Position numbers and translations under genes: made by a program
Source: Methanosarcina sp. UBA289
GTDB lineage: Archaea; Halobacteriota; Methanosarcinia; Methanosarcinales; Methanosarcinaceae
Assembly: GCA_002496565.1 (NCBI GenBank)
Contig: DAKJ01000024.1
Location: forward strand, 10,637-74,636
Length of the DNA stretch: 64,000 nt
Direction: 5' to 3'
Notes under the pieces: model-generated
Database searches by the model: none
What the model was told of the DNA's origin: nothing
Seen by the model: the letters and a program-made list of their open reading frames with translations, nothing else
Part shown: positions 45,168-54,243 of the stretch, piece after piece
Numbering within the stretch: position 1 is the stretch's first letter
Layout of the letters: the number at the start of each line of letters is the position of its first letter

Positions 45168-46220
45168 ATGGTAAATTCACTTTCTCACTTGGGAATCGGT
45201 CTTCTGATTGCGCTGACTTTAGGCTTTAGGGGAAAAAAGCGAAACACTCTGGGATTTCTAGCAATCCTTCCTGACCTGGATTTTATCCCATACATCCTGT
45301 TTGCTCTCGTCAGCGGCAGCGTAAGCCATGAGGCTAGAAATCAGCTTTTTTATCTGCTTGGCCACAGGGAATTCATGCACTCGATCCTTTTCGTTCTGCT
45401 TGTCACGCTTTTTATCTGGCTTAAAACCAAAGACCTCCTGTTTACAGCAGCCGGATTTACAGCTATTTTTTCTCATGTCTACCTTGACTATGTGACAAGC
45501 TGGAAAATGCGTCCCCTTTATCCTTTCAGCACAGAAACATCCACTCTCGGAGCCGTTTATTTCTTCGATCCTCTGGCAAATATTCTTCCTTTGCTGCCTG
45601 TTTTCGTTTTACTTGTAGCCTATATGAAAAGCCATGGTAAATGGAATGGAAAATTCAATAATTTCTGTTCTTTTGTCACGAATAACCGGAGCAAACTCTA
45701 TCCTGCCCTTTTAATTGTGCTTGTGGTCTGGCTTGCAGTCCTGCCGGTGGCTAAAATATTTCTTGTGAATTATATTTCCGGCGCTGAAGGCGCAAAAATC
45801 AGCTATCAGGATACATATCCCTCGTCCTTCGGGAAGTTTCTTGCTGCTTATCCTTATAATTCTACCTATTACAAGATTATGGAAGTGAGCTACTGGTCTG
45901 GAATCGAAAAAAGTGATTATATCGAAAAAACCAACGTGACCGGCGCCGCTCCCAATGCCTCCGCATATGTTGAAAGAGCCAGAAAACTTTACAGCACAGC
46001 CCTTCCTCAGGAAATCGATTATCCTGTCTACAGCGTTTCGGAAGAAAATGGCTCGGTAACTGTTACGCTGAGCGATGCGAGAGATAAGTATGTTAAATAT
46101 TGGGCTTATTTCAAAACGGTTTATAGGTTCATTTTTGATACGAAGAGCGGGAAGTATGCGGCTTATGCGAGTGAGCAGGGGAGAAGGGAAGGGAGGTTGG
46201 AAGATAACTGGTTTGAGTAA
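45168..46220 (+). CDS. YdjM-like membrane protein, copy 2
   Basis: 350 residues. Same plan and motifs as the gene at 42844: LPDLDFIPY, GHREFMHSILFVLL, SHVYLDYVTSWKMRPLYPF in the membrane domain, and ISYQDTYPSSFGKFLAAYPYN and EIDYPVYSVSEENGS in the outer domain. The two copies differ widely at the DNA level, so the duplication is not recent. The frame is open from 45084, but ATG 45168 (MVNSLSHLG) aligns with the start of copy 1. Confidence 0.75.
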   Translation: MVNSLSHLGIGLLIALTLGFRGKKRNTLGFLAILPDLDFIPYILFALVSGSVSHEARNQLFYLLGHREFMHSILFVLLVTLFIWLKTKDLLFTAAGFTAIFSHVYLDYVTSWKMRPLYPFSTETSTLGAVYFFDPLANILPLLPVFVLLVAYMKSHGKWNGKFNNFCSFVTNNRSKLYPALLIVLVVWLAVLPVAKIFLVNYISGAEGAKISYQDTYPSSFGKFLAAYPYNSTYYKIMEVSYWSGIEKSDYIEKTNVTGAAPNASAYVERARKLYSTALPQEIDYPVYSVSEENGSVTVTLSDARDKYVKYWAYFKTVYRFIFDTKSGKYAAYASEQGRREGRLEDNWFE

Positions 46221-46389
46221 ATTTTGGATTATTTTAAAATTAGTTTAAAAATCAGTTTAGTTTGATTTCGTCACATCTTCCAAAAATTTATTATTCATTT
46301 TCACTTTTTGATAACAAATCGAAATCAAGATGATGAATGTAACAATTTATTTATTTTTAACAAGTGTGTAGTATCAAGGAGATGATGCT

Positions 46390-48177
46390 TTGGAGGATAT
46401 AATCTTAGATAAAAGTGATTTTAATAAATCTAACTGGCAGGAAGTTATTTCAAGTTGTGATAAAAAAGAATGCTTGCAATATAGCACAATATTCTTTAAT
46501 CGAGCAAAAGAAGCGGAATCAAATGGTGACTCAAAAAATAAAACAATATTCCAGATCTTAGGACTCATTACTTCTCCAATTTTGAGGGAAAGCAAGGAAA
46601 AACCATTCGTCTTAGAAGAAAATTTTGATAATATCAAAGATCTATATCTTGGAATTCTAGTAGATCTTACTCCCGACATTTTTGACGCAGAAATGAGAGC
46701 AAGGATCTCAGATCTACTTTGGATAAAAAAGAAGGATTACAAATGCGCACTCAATGCAATTGATTCTTATATAGAGTCATCGAAGATATTGGAAGATCCT
46801 GAAAGCTGGACATCATCTTTTTATCGAATTAGGAGAGCAGTTGATTTAGCTGCATCGCTTGGGAAGAAATCAGAGAAGTTTGAAACTACTATTAAATATA
46901 TGGAGGCTATTCTTGAGACTTATAATGGTGAAGACCCAAAATTCCTATCTATAAAGATAATGGAACTGCTTCAAGAATATAAGAAGGGAGATACTGAAAA
47001 GTACTCATTGCTTTCAGAAAAAATAGCTTTAAAAGCAGAAAATTATCACGACTGGTGGAAAGCCGAACATGCATGGAAAACAAAAGCAAAATGGCATAGA
47101 CTTGCTGGAGAAATTGATCAAGAAAGGGAAGCCTTAATACGTAGGGTAGAAACCTACGTAAAAAACGCAGAAGATGACGTAAACAAAAATCCTCCTGATT
47201 ACATTAACGCCTGTGGACGTATTGAAAATGCGATTCAAGAATATAGGAAAATAGGAAACGAAGAAAAACGCATTGAGAATTTGCACAAACTTCTTCTTGA
47301 ATATCAGCCTAAGTCTACATTACAAATGTTCCCAATTCCATTGGAGATATCCATTCCTGAAGAACAAATTAAGAAGGCAAAGGAATTTGTCAGGGGAAAA
47401 ACACTCCAAGATGCAATTTTTACACTTTCATCAATAACACATCCACCTGAAATCTCCAAACTTAAGGAAGATGTTGAGAAAACAACAATCGAATACCCAA
47501 TGGCTAATCTTTTTTATAACAAATTAGTAAACGAGGAAGGAAAACAAATAGGTAGTGGTGGATCAATTCTTTCAAGTAACCCACATGAAAGAGAGGTAGC
47601 CACTAACAACAATATGTTCAAGCATGCAAAAATTCATCATCAATTTATATACTTGGGTATAATTGAACCTGCGAAACAGCAAATAATACAAGATCACGAT
47701 TTAATCACAACCCAAGACTTGTTCCCACTTGTTTTTAACAATCCATTCGTTCCTGTAGGAAGAGAATTTATATATGCTTCTGGTCTTTTTGCCGGATTAA
47801 ATGGAGATTTCTTAACAAGTATACATTTACTTATTCCCCAACTGGAGAATTCCATTAGATACATTCTTACCAATAATGGGATAATTGTATCAGGTTTGGA
47901 TCAAAATGGAACTCAAAACGAGTACGATCTTAATATCACTTTAAAAATGAAAGAACTGAACGAAATAATGCCTGAAGACATTGTCTTTGATTTAAGAGGT
48001 TTACTAATTGAACGTTATGGCTCAAACTTGAGAAATAGAATGGCACACGGGCTTATTGATTATAATGAGTATAAATTTTCTCTTGAGATTAGATACCTCT
48101 GGTGGCTTACATTGAGTCTATGTTATCTCTGGAAAGTAGCTTCCAGATGTTCAAGTGAAAAAGAAGCCGAGCAATAA
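46390..48177 (+). CDS. DUF4209-domain protein with an RNxxxHG (HEPN-like) motif
   Basis: 595 residues, soluble. Residues 1 to about 340 are helical and repeat-like, with pairs such as DYKCALNAIDSYIESSKILE and DWWKAEHAWKTKAKWHRLA (TPR-like). The C-terminal part has LLIPQLENSIRYILTNNG and then NRMAHGLIDY. Residues RNRMAHG match the RNxxxHG signature of DUF4209 and resemble the R-x4-6-H active site of HEPN ribonucleases (family knowledge plus inference). TTG start at 46390, preceded by AAGGAG 7 nt upstream. No partner gene is adjacent. The family was defined mainly in bacteria and eukaryotes, so transfer is possible. Confidence 0.65.
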   Translation: MEDIILDKSDFNKSNWQEVISSCDKKECLQYSTIFFNRAKEAESNGDSKNKTIFQILGLITSPILRESKEKPFVLEENFDNIKDLYLGILVDLTPDIFDAEMRARISDLLWIKKKDYKCALNAIDSYIESSKILEDPESWTSSFYRIRRAVDLAASLGKKSEKFETTIKYMEAILETYNGEDPKFLSIKIMELLQEYKKGDTEKYSLLSEKIALKAENYHDWWKAEHAWKTKAKWHRLAGEIDQEREALIRRVETYVKNAEDDVNKNPPDYINACGRIENAIQEYRKIGNEEKRIENLHKLLLEYQPKSTLQMFPIPLEISIPEEQIKKAKEFVRGKTLQDAIFTLSSITHPPEISKLKEDVEKTTIEYPMANLFYNKLVNEEGKQIGSGGSILSSNPHEREVATNNNMFKHAKIHHQFIYLGIIEPAKQQIIQDHDLITTQDLFPLVFNNPFVPVGREFIYASGLFAGLNGDFLTSIHLLIPQLENSIRYILTNNGIIVSGLDQNGTQNEYDLNITLKMKELNEIMPEDIVFDLRGLLIERYGSNLRNRMAHGLIDYNEYKFSLEIRYLWWLTLSLCYLWKVASRCSSEKEAEQ

Positions 48178-48540
48178 GGCAAAAATAGAAACTGATTTCT
48201 AAAACTCTATTTTTATTTACTTATTTTCCATAAATATATAGCAACGTAATCACGCAAGGAGAAAAGAAGGAGAAAACCTGATGACTACTATTCATTAGGA
48301 AAGTCTCATAAATAATTTTTTCCGGTCTTCGCCGCCTGCTTCGCAGTCATATGGTACCCTGTTTTAAGATTCATCGAAACTCAAACTGTCCCTGAATTCA
48401 GAAATGCTTCAAAATTGTGCTTACAGGCGTGGTTCACTAAAAAAGTCGATTCAAAAATTCTCAAAAAAAGGTTGAAGAGTAGTAACTGACTGAAATTTAG
48501 CGTAAAACAGAATGAATAGTCATGTCAAAAAAAGGAAAGA
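48178..48540. other. Intergenic stretch after the DUF4209 gene
   Basis: No gene seen in about 360 bp. A GC-richer patch around 48330-48350 (TCGCCGCCTGCTTCGCAGTC) stands out from AT-rich surroundings but has no frame or strong stem that I can assign. Confidence 0.4.
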
Positions 48541-48563
48541 GAAATGGCAAATAAAGCCATTTC
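48541..48563 (-). terminator. Hairpin and T run after the chagasin-like gene
   Basis: GAAATGGC (48541-48548) and GCCATTTC (48556-48563) form an 8-bp perfect stem with a 7-nt loop. On the minus strand the stem is followed by a T7 run (from 48527-48533), immediately after the stop of the gene at 48565, so it resembles an intrinsic terminator. Confidence 0.7.
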
Positions 48564-48564
48564 A

Positions 48565-48879
48565 TCACTCTACTATGACAAACCTTTGTTGCATAGGAGT
48601 AGGTTCCAGTATTTCCGGAGGGTGAGAGAATCTCACACTATGGAAAATAATCTTGCCGTCACCTTTCTTAACTGCAAGGAACTTGAACTTGCTAGTTCCC
48701 CCGCTTCCTGGTCTGATAGGCTCATCGGGTACATACGTTGACTCTACAAAATAAACGCAATGTGGCATTTCTGACAGTAAGCAGTTGTAGCCGGTCGAAG
48801 CAGGATTAGACGGTATTGATATTTCGAATATGTCTCCAATTTTTGCATTTATAGGTGGCAATAACTCTAATTTTTGCAT
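48565..48879 (-). CDS. Chagasin-like cysteine protease inhibitor (family I42)
   Basis: 104 residues, no signal peptide. The chagasin loops are recognisable: SNPASTGYNC (variant of NPTTGY), RPGSGGTSKFKF (GxGG) and a weaker third loop near RFSHPPE (usually RPW/F). Chagasins block papain-family proteases by inserting these three loops (family knowledge). A GGGGGT ribosome site precedes the ATG. The target protease is not in the window. The replaced NPTTGY threonine and altered third loop make inhibitory strength uncertain. Confidence 0.75.
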   Translation of the reverse strand: MQKLELLPPINAKIGDIFEISIPSNPASTGYNCLLSEMPHCVYFVESTYVPDEPIRPGSGGTSKFKFLAVKKGDGKIIFHSVRFSHPPEILEPTPMQQRFVIVE

Positions 48880-49498
48880 TCTTTTATACCCCCTTTATGT
48901 TAACTCTCTCACCATTATTTTCGAAATCGTTGTTTATATAAACACTTTGGACAATTTATCTGAGTGATTGAGTTATTAGTTAGAATGTCAGTCCAAGTAT
49001 ATACAACTTTCTAACATTATTCACTATGATTGTAAAATAATACACTTAATACTTTTTCTTAAAAACATACTCAAGTTGTTATAGAAATTATAGTATAGAA
49101 TCATCCAGGGTTTCTTTTTATTCATTTTTGAGCTCAGGTATTGTATAGCTCATTTTTAAGAAAATTAGAACTCAAATCAGCCTAGAATTACAAAAAATCC
49201 ATAACATTTATGAGCAATCAAAAGTCATTTCCACTTTCTAAACTTTACATCCTAATTTAACATTCATTACATACATTTATAAAATGTCAACCCGCACTTA
49301 ATATATAAACTTTCAGATCATCTCACAAAATTCTGAAAATTCCTAATAAACATAACTACCGGTATCAATTCTTCAAAAAATTGATTCAAAAAACTCGCTC
49401 AATAAATAAGCCCGCCGCCGGAGTCCAGCCCCCCAAAAAAATCTTTATTCCGGCAGCAGTTTGAGTGAAGAATTATCTTTCTTCACCCGATACATTAT
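48880..49498. other. 619-bp intergenic stretch
   Basis: AT-rich DNA between the chagasin-like gene's promoter side and the gyrA 3' end. A GC-rich patch CCCGCCGCCGGAGTCCAGCC (49410-49429) followed by CCCCCCAAAAAA lies about 60 bp from the gyrA stop and may belong to transcript ending. No gene was seen. Confidence 0.5.
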
Positions 49499-52327
49499 TC
49501 AGTCTTCTTCAAGTTCTTCGGCTTCATCGAATTCTTTGCTTTCCTCGGCTTTGTCGGGAGCTTCGAGGTCTTCGAAGTCGTCAAGATCTTCAAGTTCTTC
49601 GGCTTCGTCCTCTGGAACCTCGGCTTCTTCTGCTATTTCAGCGGCTCCAGTTGCTTCTTTTGCTTCTTTACCTTTAAAGGCTGTGAGTTTCAGGTCTTTT
49701 TCGGCTTTTCCGCTTTCGATCCTGGCTATACCTGCGACTTTGTCGCCGGGTTTCAGATTAATTATTCTTACGCCCTGGGTGTTTCTTCCCTGGATCGAGA
49801 TATCTTTAGCCGGGATACGGATAATTATACCCTCGGCACTCGTGAAAATAAGCTCGTCATCATCGGCTACGGATCGGACTCTCGAAACAGGGCCATTCCT
49901 CTCATTCGTAACGATTGTTATCACGCCTTTTCCGCCACGGCGGTGCGTGGGATACTGAGAATACTCGGTTCTCTTGCCAAAGCCGTTTTCAGTCACGGTC
50001 AGGAGGGTTGTGGTCTCGTCAACAATATCCATACTGACAACTTCGTCGTCCGGGCCGTCAAGAGTCATACCACGGACCCCTCTTGCAGTTCGGCCCATAG
50101 GGCGGACATCTTCTTCAGAGAAGCGGATAGCTTTGCCTCTCTTTGAAACCATCAAAACTTCCTTTTTCCCGTCAGTAAGGAGGACTCTTACAAGCTCGTC
50201 GCCTTCATCAAGGGTGACTGCAATTATGCCGGATTTCCTCGGGTTCTTGAACTCCGATAGAGGAGTCTTCTTGATTGTACCTGCCCTTGTTGTCATAAGC
50301 AGGTAGTGATTTTCGTCAAACTCCTTGACCGGAATCATGGCACTGATCATTTCGCCTTCCTGAAGCTCCAGGAGATTTACTATGGCTTTGCCTCTGGATT
50401 GCCGGGAGCCTTCAGGGATCTCATAAACTTTCTGCCAGTACAGCCTGCCAAGATTCGTAAAGAATAGGATATAATTGTGAGTTGAGGAAATGAAGAGATT
50501 TTCCACGAAGTCTTCATCCTTCATCTCCATGCCAATTATACCCCTACCACCACGGCGCTGCATGGTGTAAGTGCTGAGAGGAAGGCGCTTTATATAGCCT
50601 CCGTTTGTAATCGTGACAACGACATTCTCTTCGTGAATCAGATCTTCTTCCCTGACCTCAGCAGTAGCCGGCACAATTTTTGTCCTGCGGGTATCTCCAT
50701 ACTTTTCCTTGAGCTCCAGAAGTTCATTCCTGATTATCTCGTACTTGAGCTCATCGCTTTCAAGGATTTTCCTGAGTTCTCCTATCAGTTTTACAAGTCC
50801 TTCCAGCTCCTCAAGTACCTTCTGGGTCTCAAGTCCTGTTAGGCGCTGCAGGCGCATATCAAGGATAGCTTTTGACTGGAGCTCGTCAAGGGCGAAATTT
50901 CCCATCAGGCCCTGCTTTGCTTCATCGGCATTTGCCGAGCCTTTTATTAGAGCGATTATTTCGTCTATGTTATCCAGAGCAATCCTGAGTCCTTCAAGGA
51001 TATGGGCTCTTTCCTCGCTCTTCCTGAGGTCATAAAGCGTCCGCTTCTGGATAATTTCCATCCTGTATTCCAGGTAGATCTCAAGAAGTTCCTTCAGGTT
51101 CAGCTCTTTTGGCTTTCCGTCAACAAGAGCCAGATTGATTATCCCGAAAGTTGTCTCCATTTGCGTGTGCTTATAAAGCTGGTTTAAGACAACCTTTGGA
51201 TTTGTGCCTCGAGAGAGCTCGACAACAACCCTGATTCCATCCCTGTCTGACTCGTCCCGAAGATCGGAAATTCCGACAATTATCTTATCCCTGGCAAGCT
51301 GGGCAATGTTTTCAATCATTCGGGCTTTATTTACCTGATAGGGAAGCTCTGTTACGATTATCTGCTGCCTGTCTTTCTTTAACTCCTGGATTTCGGCAAC
51401 TGCCCGGATCTTTACAGGACCCCTTCCGGTCATGTATGCTGATTTAATACCTGCAGTCCCGATAATATGTGCACCTGTAGGGAAGTCAGGCCCTTTGATT
51501 ACAGTCATGAGCTCGGGAATCGTAGCTGCAGGATTCTCGATAAGCATGAGGGTTCCGTCAATTACCTCCCCTATATTATGGGTAGCCATGTTTGTTGCCA
51601 TCCCGACTGCAATGCCTGTGGATCCATTAATAAGGAGATTCGGAAGTTTTGCAGGAAGAACCTCGGGCTCCTCCAGTGACCCGTCATAGTTTGGCATGAA
51701 GGGAACAGTTTCCTTCTCAATGTCTGCCAGCATCTCCTCTGCAATTCTGTCCATGCGGACTTCGGTATATCGCATGGCAGCAGCCGAGTCTCCATCAATC
51801 GACCCAAAGTTTCCCTGTCCGTCAATTAAAGGATAACGAAGTGAGAACGGCTGGACCATACGCACAATACTGTCATAAACGGCAGTGTCTCCGTGCGGAT
51901 GGTATTTACCAAGCACATCTCCCACAACACGGGCTGACTTCTTGTAGGCTTTGTCATGCGTAATCCCTGCCTCTTTCATTGCAAAAAGGATTCTACGGTG
52001 AACCGGTTTTAAGCCATCCCGAGCATCGGGAAGTGCCCTTCCTATGATTACACTCATTGCATAGTTGATGTAAGAGCGTTTCATCTCATTTTCGAGAAGG
52101 ATGGTAGTAATCCCTCTCCTTTCTGGCTCTGGACCTTCGTCCTCTGGCTCTTCTGAAGCAGGATCGGATACATTTAATTCCAGTTTTTTGCTCGAATCTT
52201 CCTGTGTAAGGGCGGCTGAACCGTCCTTATTTTCCGTCTCTTCATCTTTCTCTTCGGGGATAAGGGTAGCCTGATAAGATTTTTTCAATTCATCTTCTGA
52301 TTTCTTTTCGCCTTCATATTTTACCAT
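49499..52327 (-). CDS. gyrA: DNA gyrase subunit A with acidic terminal extensions
   Basis: 942 residues. Cuts and rejoins DNA and wraps it to allow negative supercoiling. The catalytic tyrosine lies in AAMRYTEVRMDRIAEEML; MSVIIGRALPDARDGLKPVH and HPHGDTAVYD are standard; the GyrA box QRRGGRG is intact, so wrapping is expected. Two oddities: an acidic N-terminal extension of about 80 residues before the normal start, and a C-terminal tail of about 60 residues made mostly of Glu, Asp, Ala and Leu. ATG 52327 has GAGGTGG upstream; 52342 overlaps that site. Bacterial-type gene, acquired by an ancestor of these methanogens (established view). Confidence 0.96.
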   Translation of the reverse strand: MVKYEGEKKSEDELKKSYQATLIPEEKDEETENKDGSAALTQEDSSKKLELNVSDPASEEPEDEGPEPERRGITTILLENEMKRSYINYAMSVIIGRALPDARDGLKPVHRRILFAMKEAGITHDKAYKKSARVVGDVLGKYHPHGDTAVYDSIVRMVQPFSLRYPLIDGQGNFGSIDGDSAAAMRYTEVRMDRIAEEMLADIEKETVPFMPNYDGSLEEPEVLPAKLPNLLINGSTGIAVGMATNMATHNIGEVIDGTLMLIENPAATIPELMTVIKGPDFPTGAHIIGTAGIKSAYMTGRGPVKIRAVAEIQELKKDRQQIIVTELPYQVNKARMIENIAQLARDKIIVGISDLRDESDRDGIRVVVELSRGTNPKVVLNQLYKHTQMETTFGIINLALVDGKPKELNLKELLEIYLEYRMEIIQKRTLYDLRKSEERAHILEGLRIALDNIDEIIALIKGSANADEAKQGLMGNFALDELQSKAILDMRLQRLTGLETQKVLEELEGLVKLIGELRKILESDELKYEIIRNELLELKEKYGDTRRTKIVPATAEVREEDLIHEENVVVTITNGGYIKRLPLSTYTMQRRGGRGIIGMEMKDEDFVENLFISSTHNYILFFTNLGRLYWQKVYEIPEGSRQSRGKAIVNLLELQEGEMISAMIPVKEFDENHYLLMTTRAGTIKKTPLSEFKNPRKSGIIAVTLDEGDELVRVLLTDGKKEVLMVSKRGKAIRFSEEDVRPMGRTARGVRGMTLDGPDDEVVSMDIVDETTTLLTVTENGFGKRTEYSQYPTHRRGGKGVITIVTNERNGPVSRVRSVADDDELIFTSAEGIIIRIPAKDISIQGRNTQGVRIINLKPGDKVAGIARIESGKAEKDLKLTAFKGKEAKEATGAAEIAEEAEVPEDEAEELEDLDDFEDLEAPDKAEESKEFDEAEELEED

Positions 52328-52338
52328 TTTTAGCCACC

Positions 52339-54243
52339 TCATATATCCAGGTTTACTACCTCTTTTGCATGCATTTGTATGAAGTTCCGGCGTGGCTCAA
52401 CCTCATCTCCCATGAGAATTCTGAAGATCTCATCAGCCCGAATCGCATCTTCCAGGGTCACTTGTAAAAGGGTCCGGCTCTCAGGATTCATCGTGGTTCC
52501 CCATAGCTGTTCGGGGTTCATTTCTCCAAGACCTTTATAGCGCTGGATAGCGAGCCCTTTTTCCCCGAGTTCTTTCTTCTTTTCTTCGAGTTCCCTGTCA
52601 GAATGTATGTAGTACTCAGCTTTGCCTTTCTTTATGCGGTAGAGAGGAGGCTGGGCAATGTATACGTATCCCTCGTCAATTAGAGGCCTCATATAGCGGA
52701 AGAACAGCGTGAGAAGAAGAGTCCTGATGTGTTCTCCATCCACATCGGCATCAGTCATGATAATGACCTTATGGTAGCGGGCACTTTCCAAGGTGAAGTC
52801 CTCGCTGACTCCTGTTCCAATGGCAGTGATCAGGGAAATAATCTCCTCGTTTTTCAGGATCTTTGCAAGTCTGGATTTTTCCACGTTCAGAATCTTGCCT
52901 CTGAGAGGTAAAATAGCCTGGAAACTCCGGTCTCTACCCTGTTTTGCCGAACCGCCTGCTGAATTACCCTCCACAATGTAAATCTCGCAGGCTGCAGGAT
53001 TCTTTTCCGAGCAGTCCGCAAGTTTTCCGGGAAGAGTGCTTACTTCGAGGGCATTCTTTCTCCGGGTAAGTTCTCTTGCTTTTTTTGCAGCCTCCCTGGC
53101 TTTCTGGGCAAGGAGAGCTTTTTCGAGAATAATGTTTGCAACCTTGGGGTTTTCCTCAAAGTATTCTGCAAGTCCGTCAGTTACAAGTGAATCCACAATT
53201 CCTTTGACATCACTGTTTCCAAGCCTTGTTTTAGTCTGCCCCTCAAACTGGGGCTCCATGAGTTTGACACTGATGATTGCAGTCAGCCCTTCTCTTACAT
53301 CGTCGCCTGTGAGCTTTGCGTCCTCTTTGGAAAGCTTGTTAGCTTTAATGTAGTCGTTTGCAACCCTTGTAAGTGCAGTCTTGAAACCGATGATGTGGGT
53401 TCCGCCTTCGTGGGTATTGATATTGTTTGCGAAAGAGTACACGTTTTCTGTATAGCTATTAGTGTACTGCATCGCAATTTCCACTACCATATCGTCTCTT
53501 TGCCGCTCAAAATAAATTGGATCGGGGTGGAGGGGCTGCTTTTTATTATTCAGGTACTTGACGAACTCTACAATTCCCCCTTCATAGGTGAAAGTTTCAG
53601 CCTGACCTTCTGGAGTTCTTAAATCCCTGAGGCTGATGGTAAGGCCCTTATTCAGGAAAGCTAGTTCTCTTAATCGGTTTGAGAGGGTTTCATAATCAAA
53701 ATCCAGGGTCTCAAAAATTTTTGCGTCCGGCTTAAAAGTAGTTTTAGTGCCAGTAACATCCGAGGTTCCAATTTCCTGGACGTCAGCTTCAGGCTTTCCA
53801 CGGGTGTAGCGTTGGAAATACTTCTTACCGTCTCTTGCTACTTCTACTTCCAGCCATTCCGAAAGTGCATTTACGACAGAAACCCCTACCCCATGCAGGC
53901 CCCCTGAGACCTTATAAGTGTTCTTGTCAAACTTCCCTCCTGCATGCAAAATAGTCATTACAACTTCAAGAGCTGATTTCTTGTGAATTGGATGGGGATC
54001 GATAGGAATACCTCTCCCGTTGTCCAGGACTGTCACACTTCCGTCTGGATTGATTGTGACACTTATCCTGGTACAGAAGCCTGCAAGGGCTTCATCAATA
54101 CTGTTGTCTACTACCTCATAGACTAGGTGATGTAGCCCGCGGCTATCCGTGCTTCCTATATACATGCTAGGGCGTTTCCGGACAGCTTCCAGGCCTTCCA
54201 GCACCTGGATGTGCGAAGCATCGTAAACCTGTTTATCACTCAT
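52339..54243 (-). CDS. gyrB: DNA gyrase subunit B
   Basis: 634 residues, the short form without the enterobacterial insert. GHKL ATPase motifs: YEVVDNSIDEALAGFC, LDNGRGIPID and GGLHGVGVSVVNALSEW. The TOPRIM domain begins EGNSAGGSAKQGRDR and includes DADVDGEHIRTLLLTLF with the metal-binding DxD. The C-terminal RYKGLGEMNPEQLWGTTM is the usual gyrase tail. It is transcribed first, with gyrA starting about 11 nt after its stop, so the two are made together. Confidence 0.97.
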   Translation of the reverse strand: MSDKQVYDASHIQVLEGLEAVRKRPSMYIGSTDSRGLHHLVYEVVDNSIDEALAGFCTRISVTINPDGSVTVLDNGRGIPIDPHPIHKKSALEVVMTILHAGGKFDKNTYKVSGGLHGVGVSVVNALSEWLEVEVARDGKKYFQRYTRGKPEADVQEIGTSDVTGTKTTFKPDAKIFETLDFDYETLSNRLRELAFLNKGLTISLRDLRTPEGQAETFTYEGGIVEFVKYLNNKKQPLHPDPIYFERQRDDMVVEIAMQYTNSYTENVYSFANNINTHEGGTHIIGFKTALTRVANDYIKANKLSKEDAKLTGDDVREGLTAIISVKLMEPQFEGQTKTRLGNSDVKGIVDSLVTDGLAEYFEENPKVANIILEKALLAQKAREAAKKARELTRRKNALEVSTLPGKLADCSEKNPAACEIYIVEGNSAGGSAKQGRDRSFQAILPLRGKILNVEKSRLAKILKNEEIISLITAIGTGVSEDFTLESARYHKVIIMTDADVDGEHIRTLLLTLFFRYMRPLIDEGYVYIAQPPLYRIKKGKAEYYIHSDRELEEKKKELGEKGLAIQRYKGLGEMNPEQLWGTTMNPESRTLLQVTLEDAIRADEIFRILMGDEVEPRRNFIQMHAKEVVNLDI

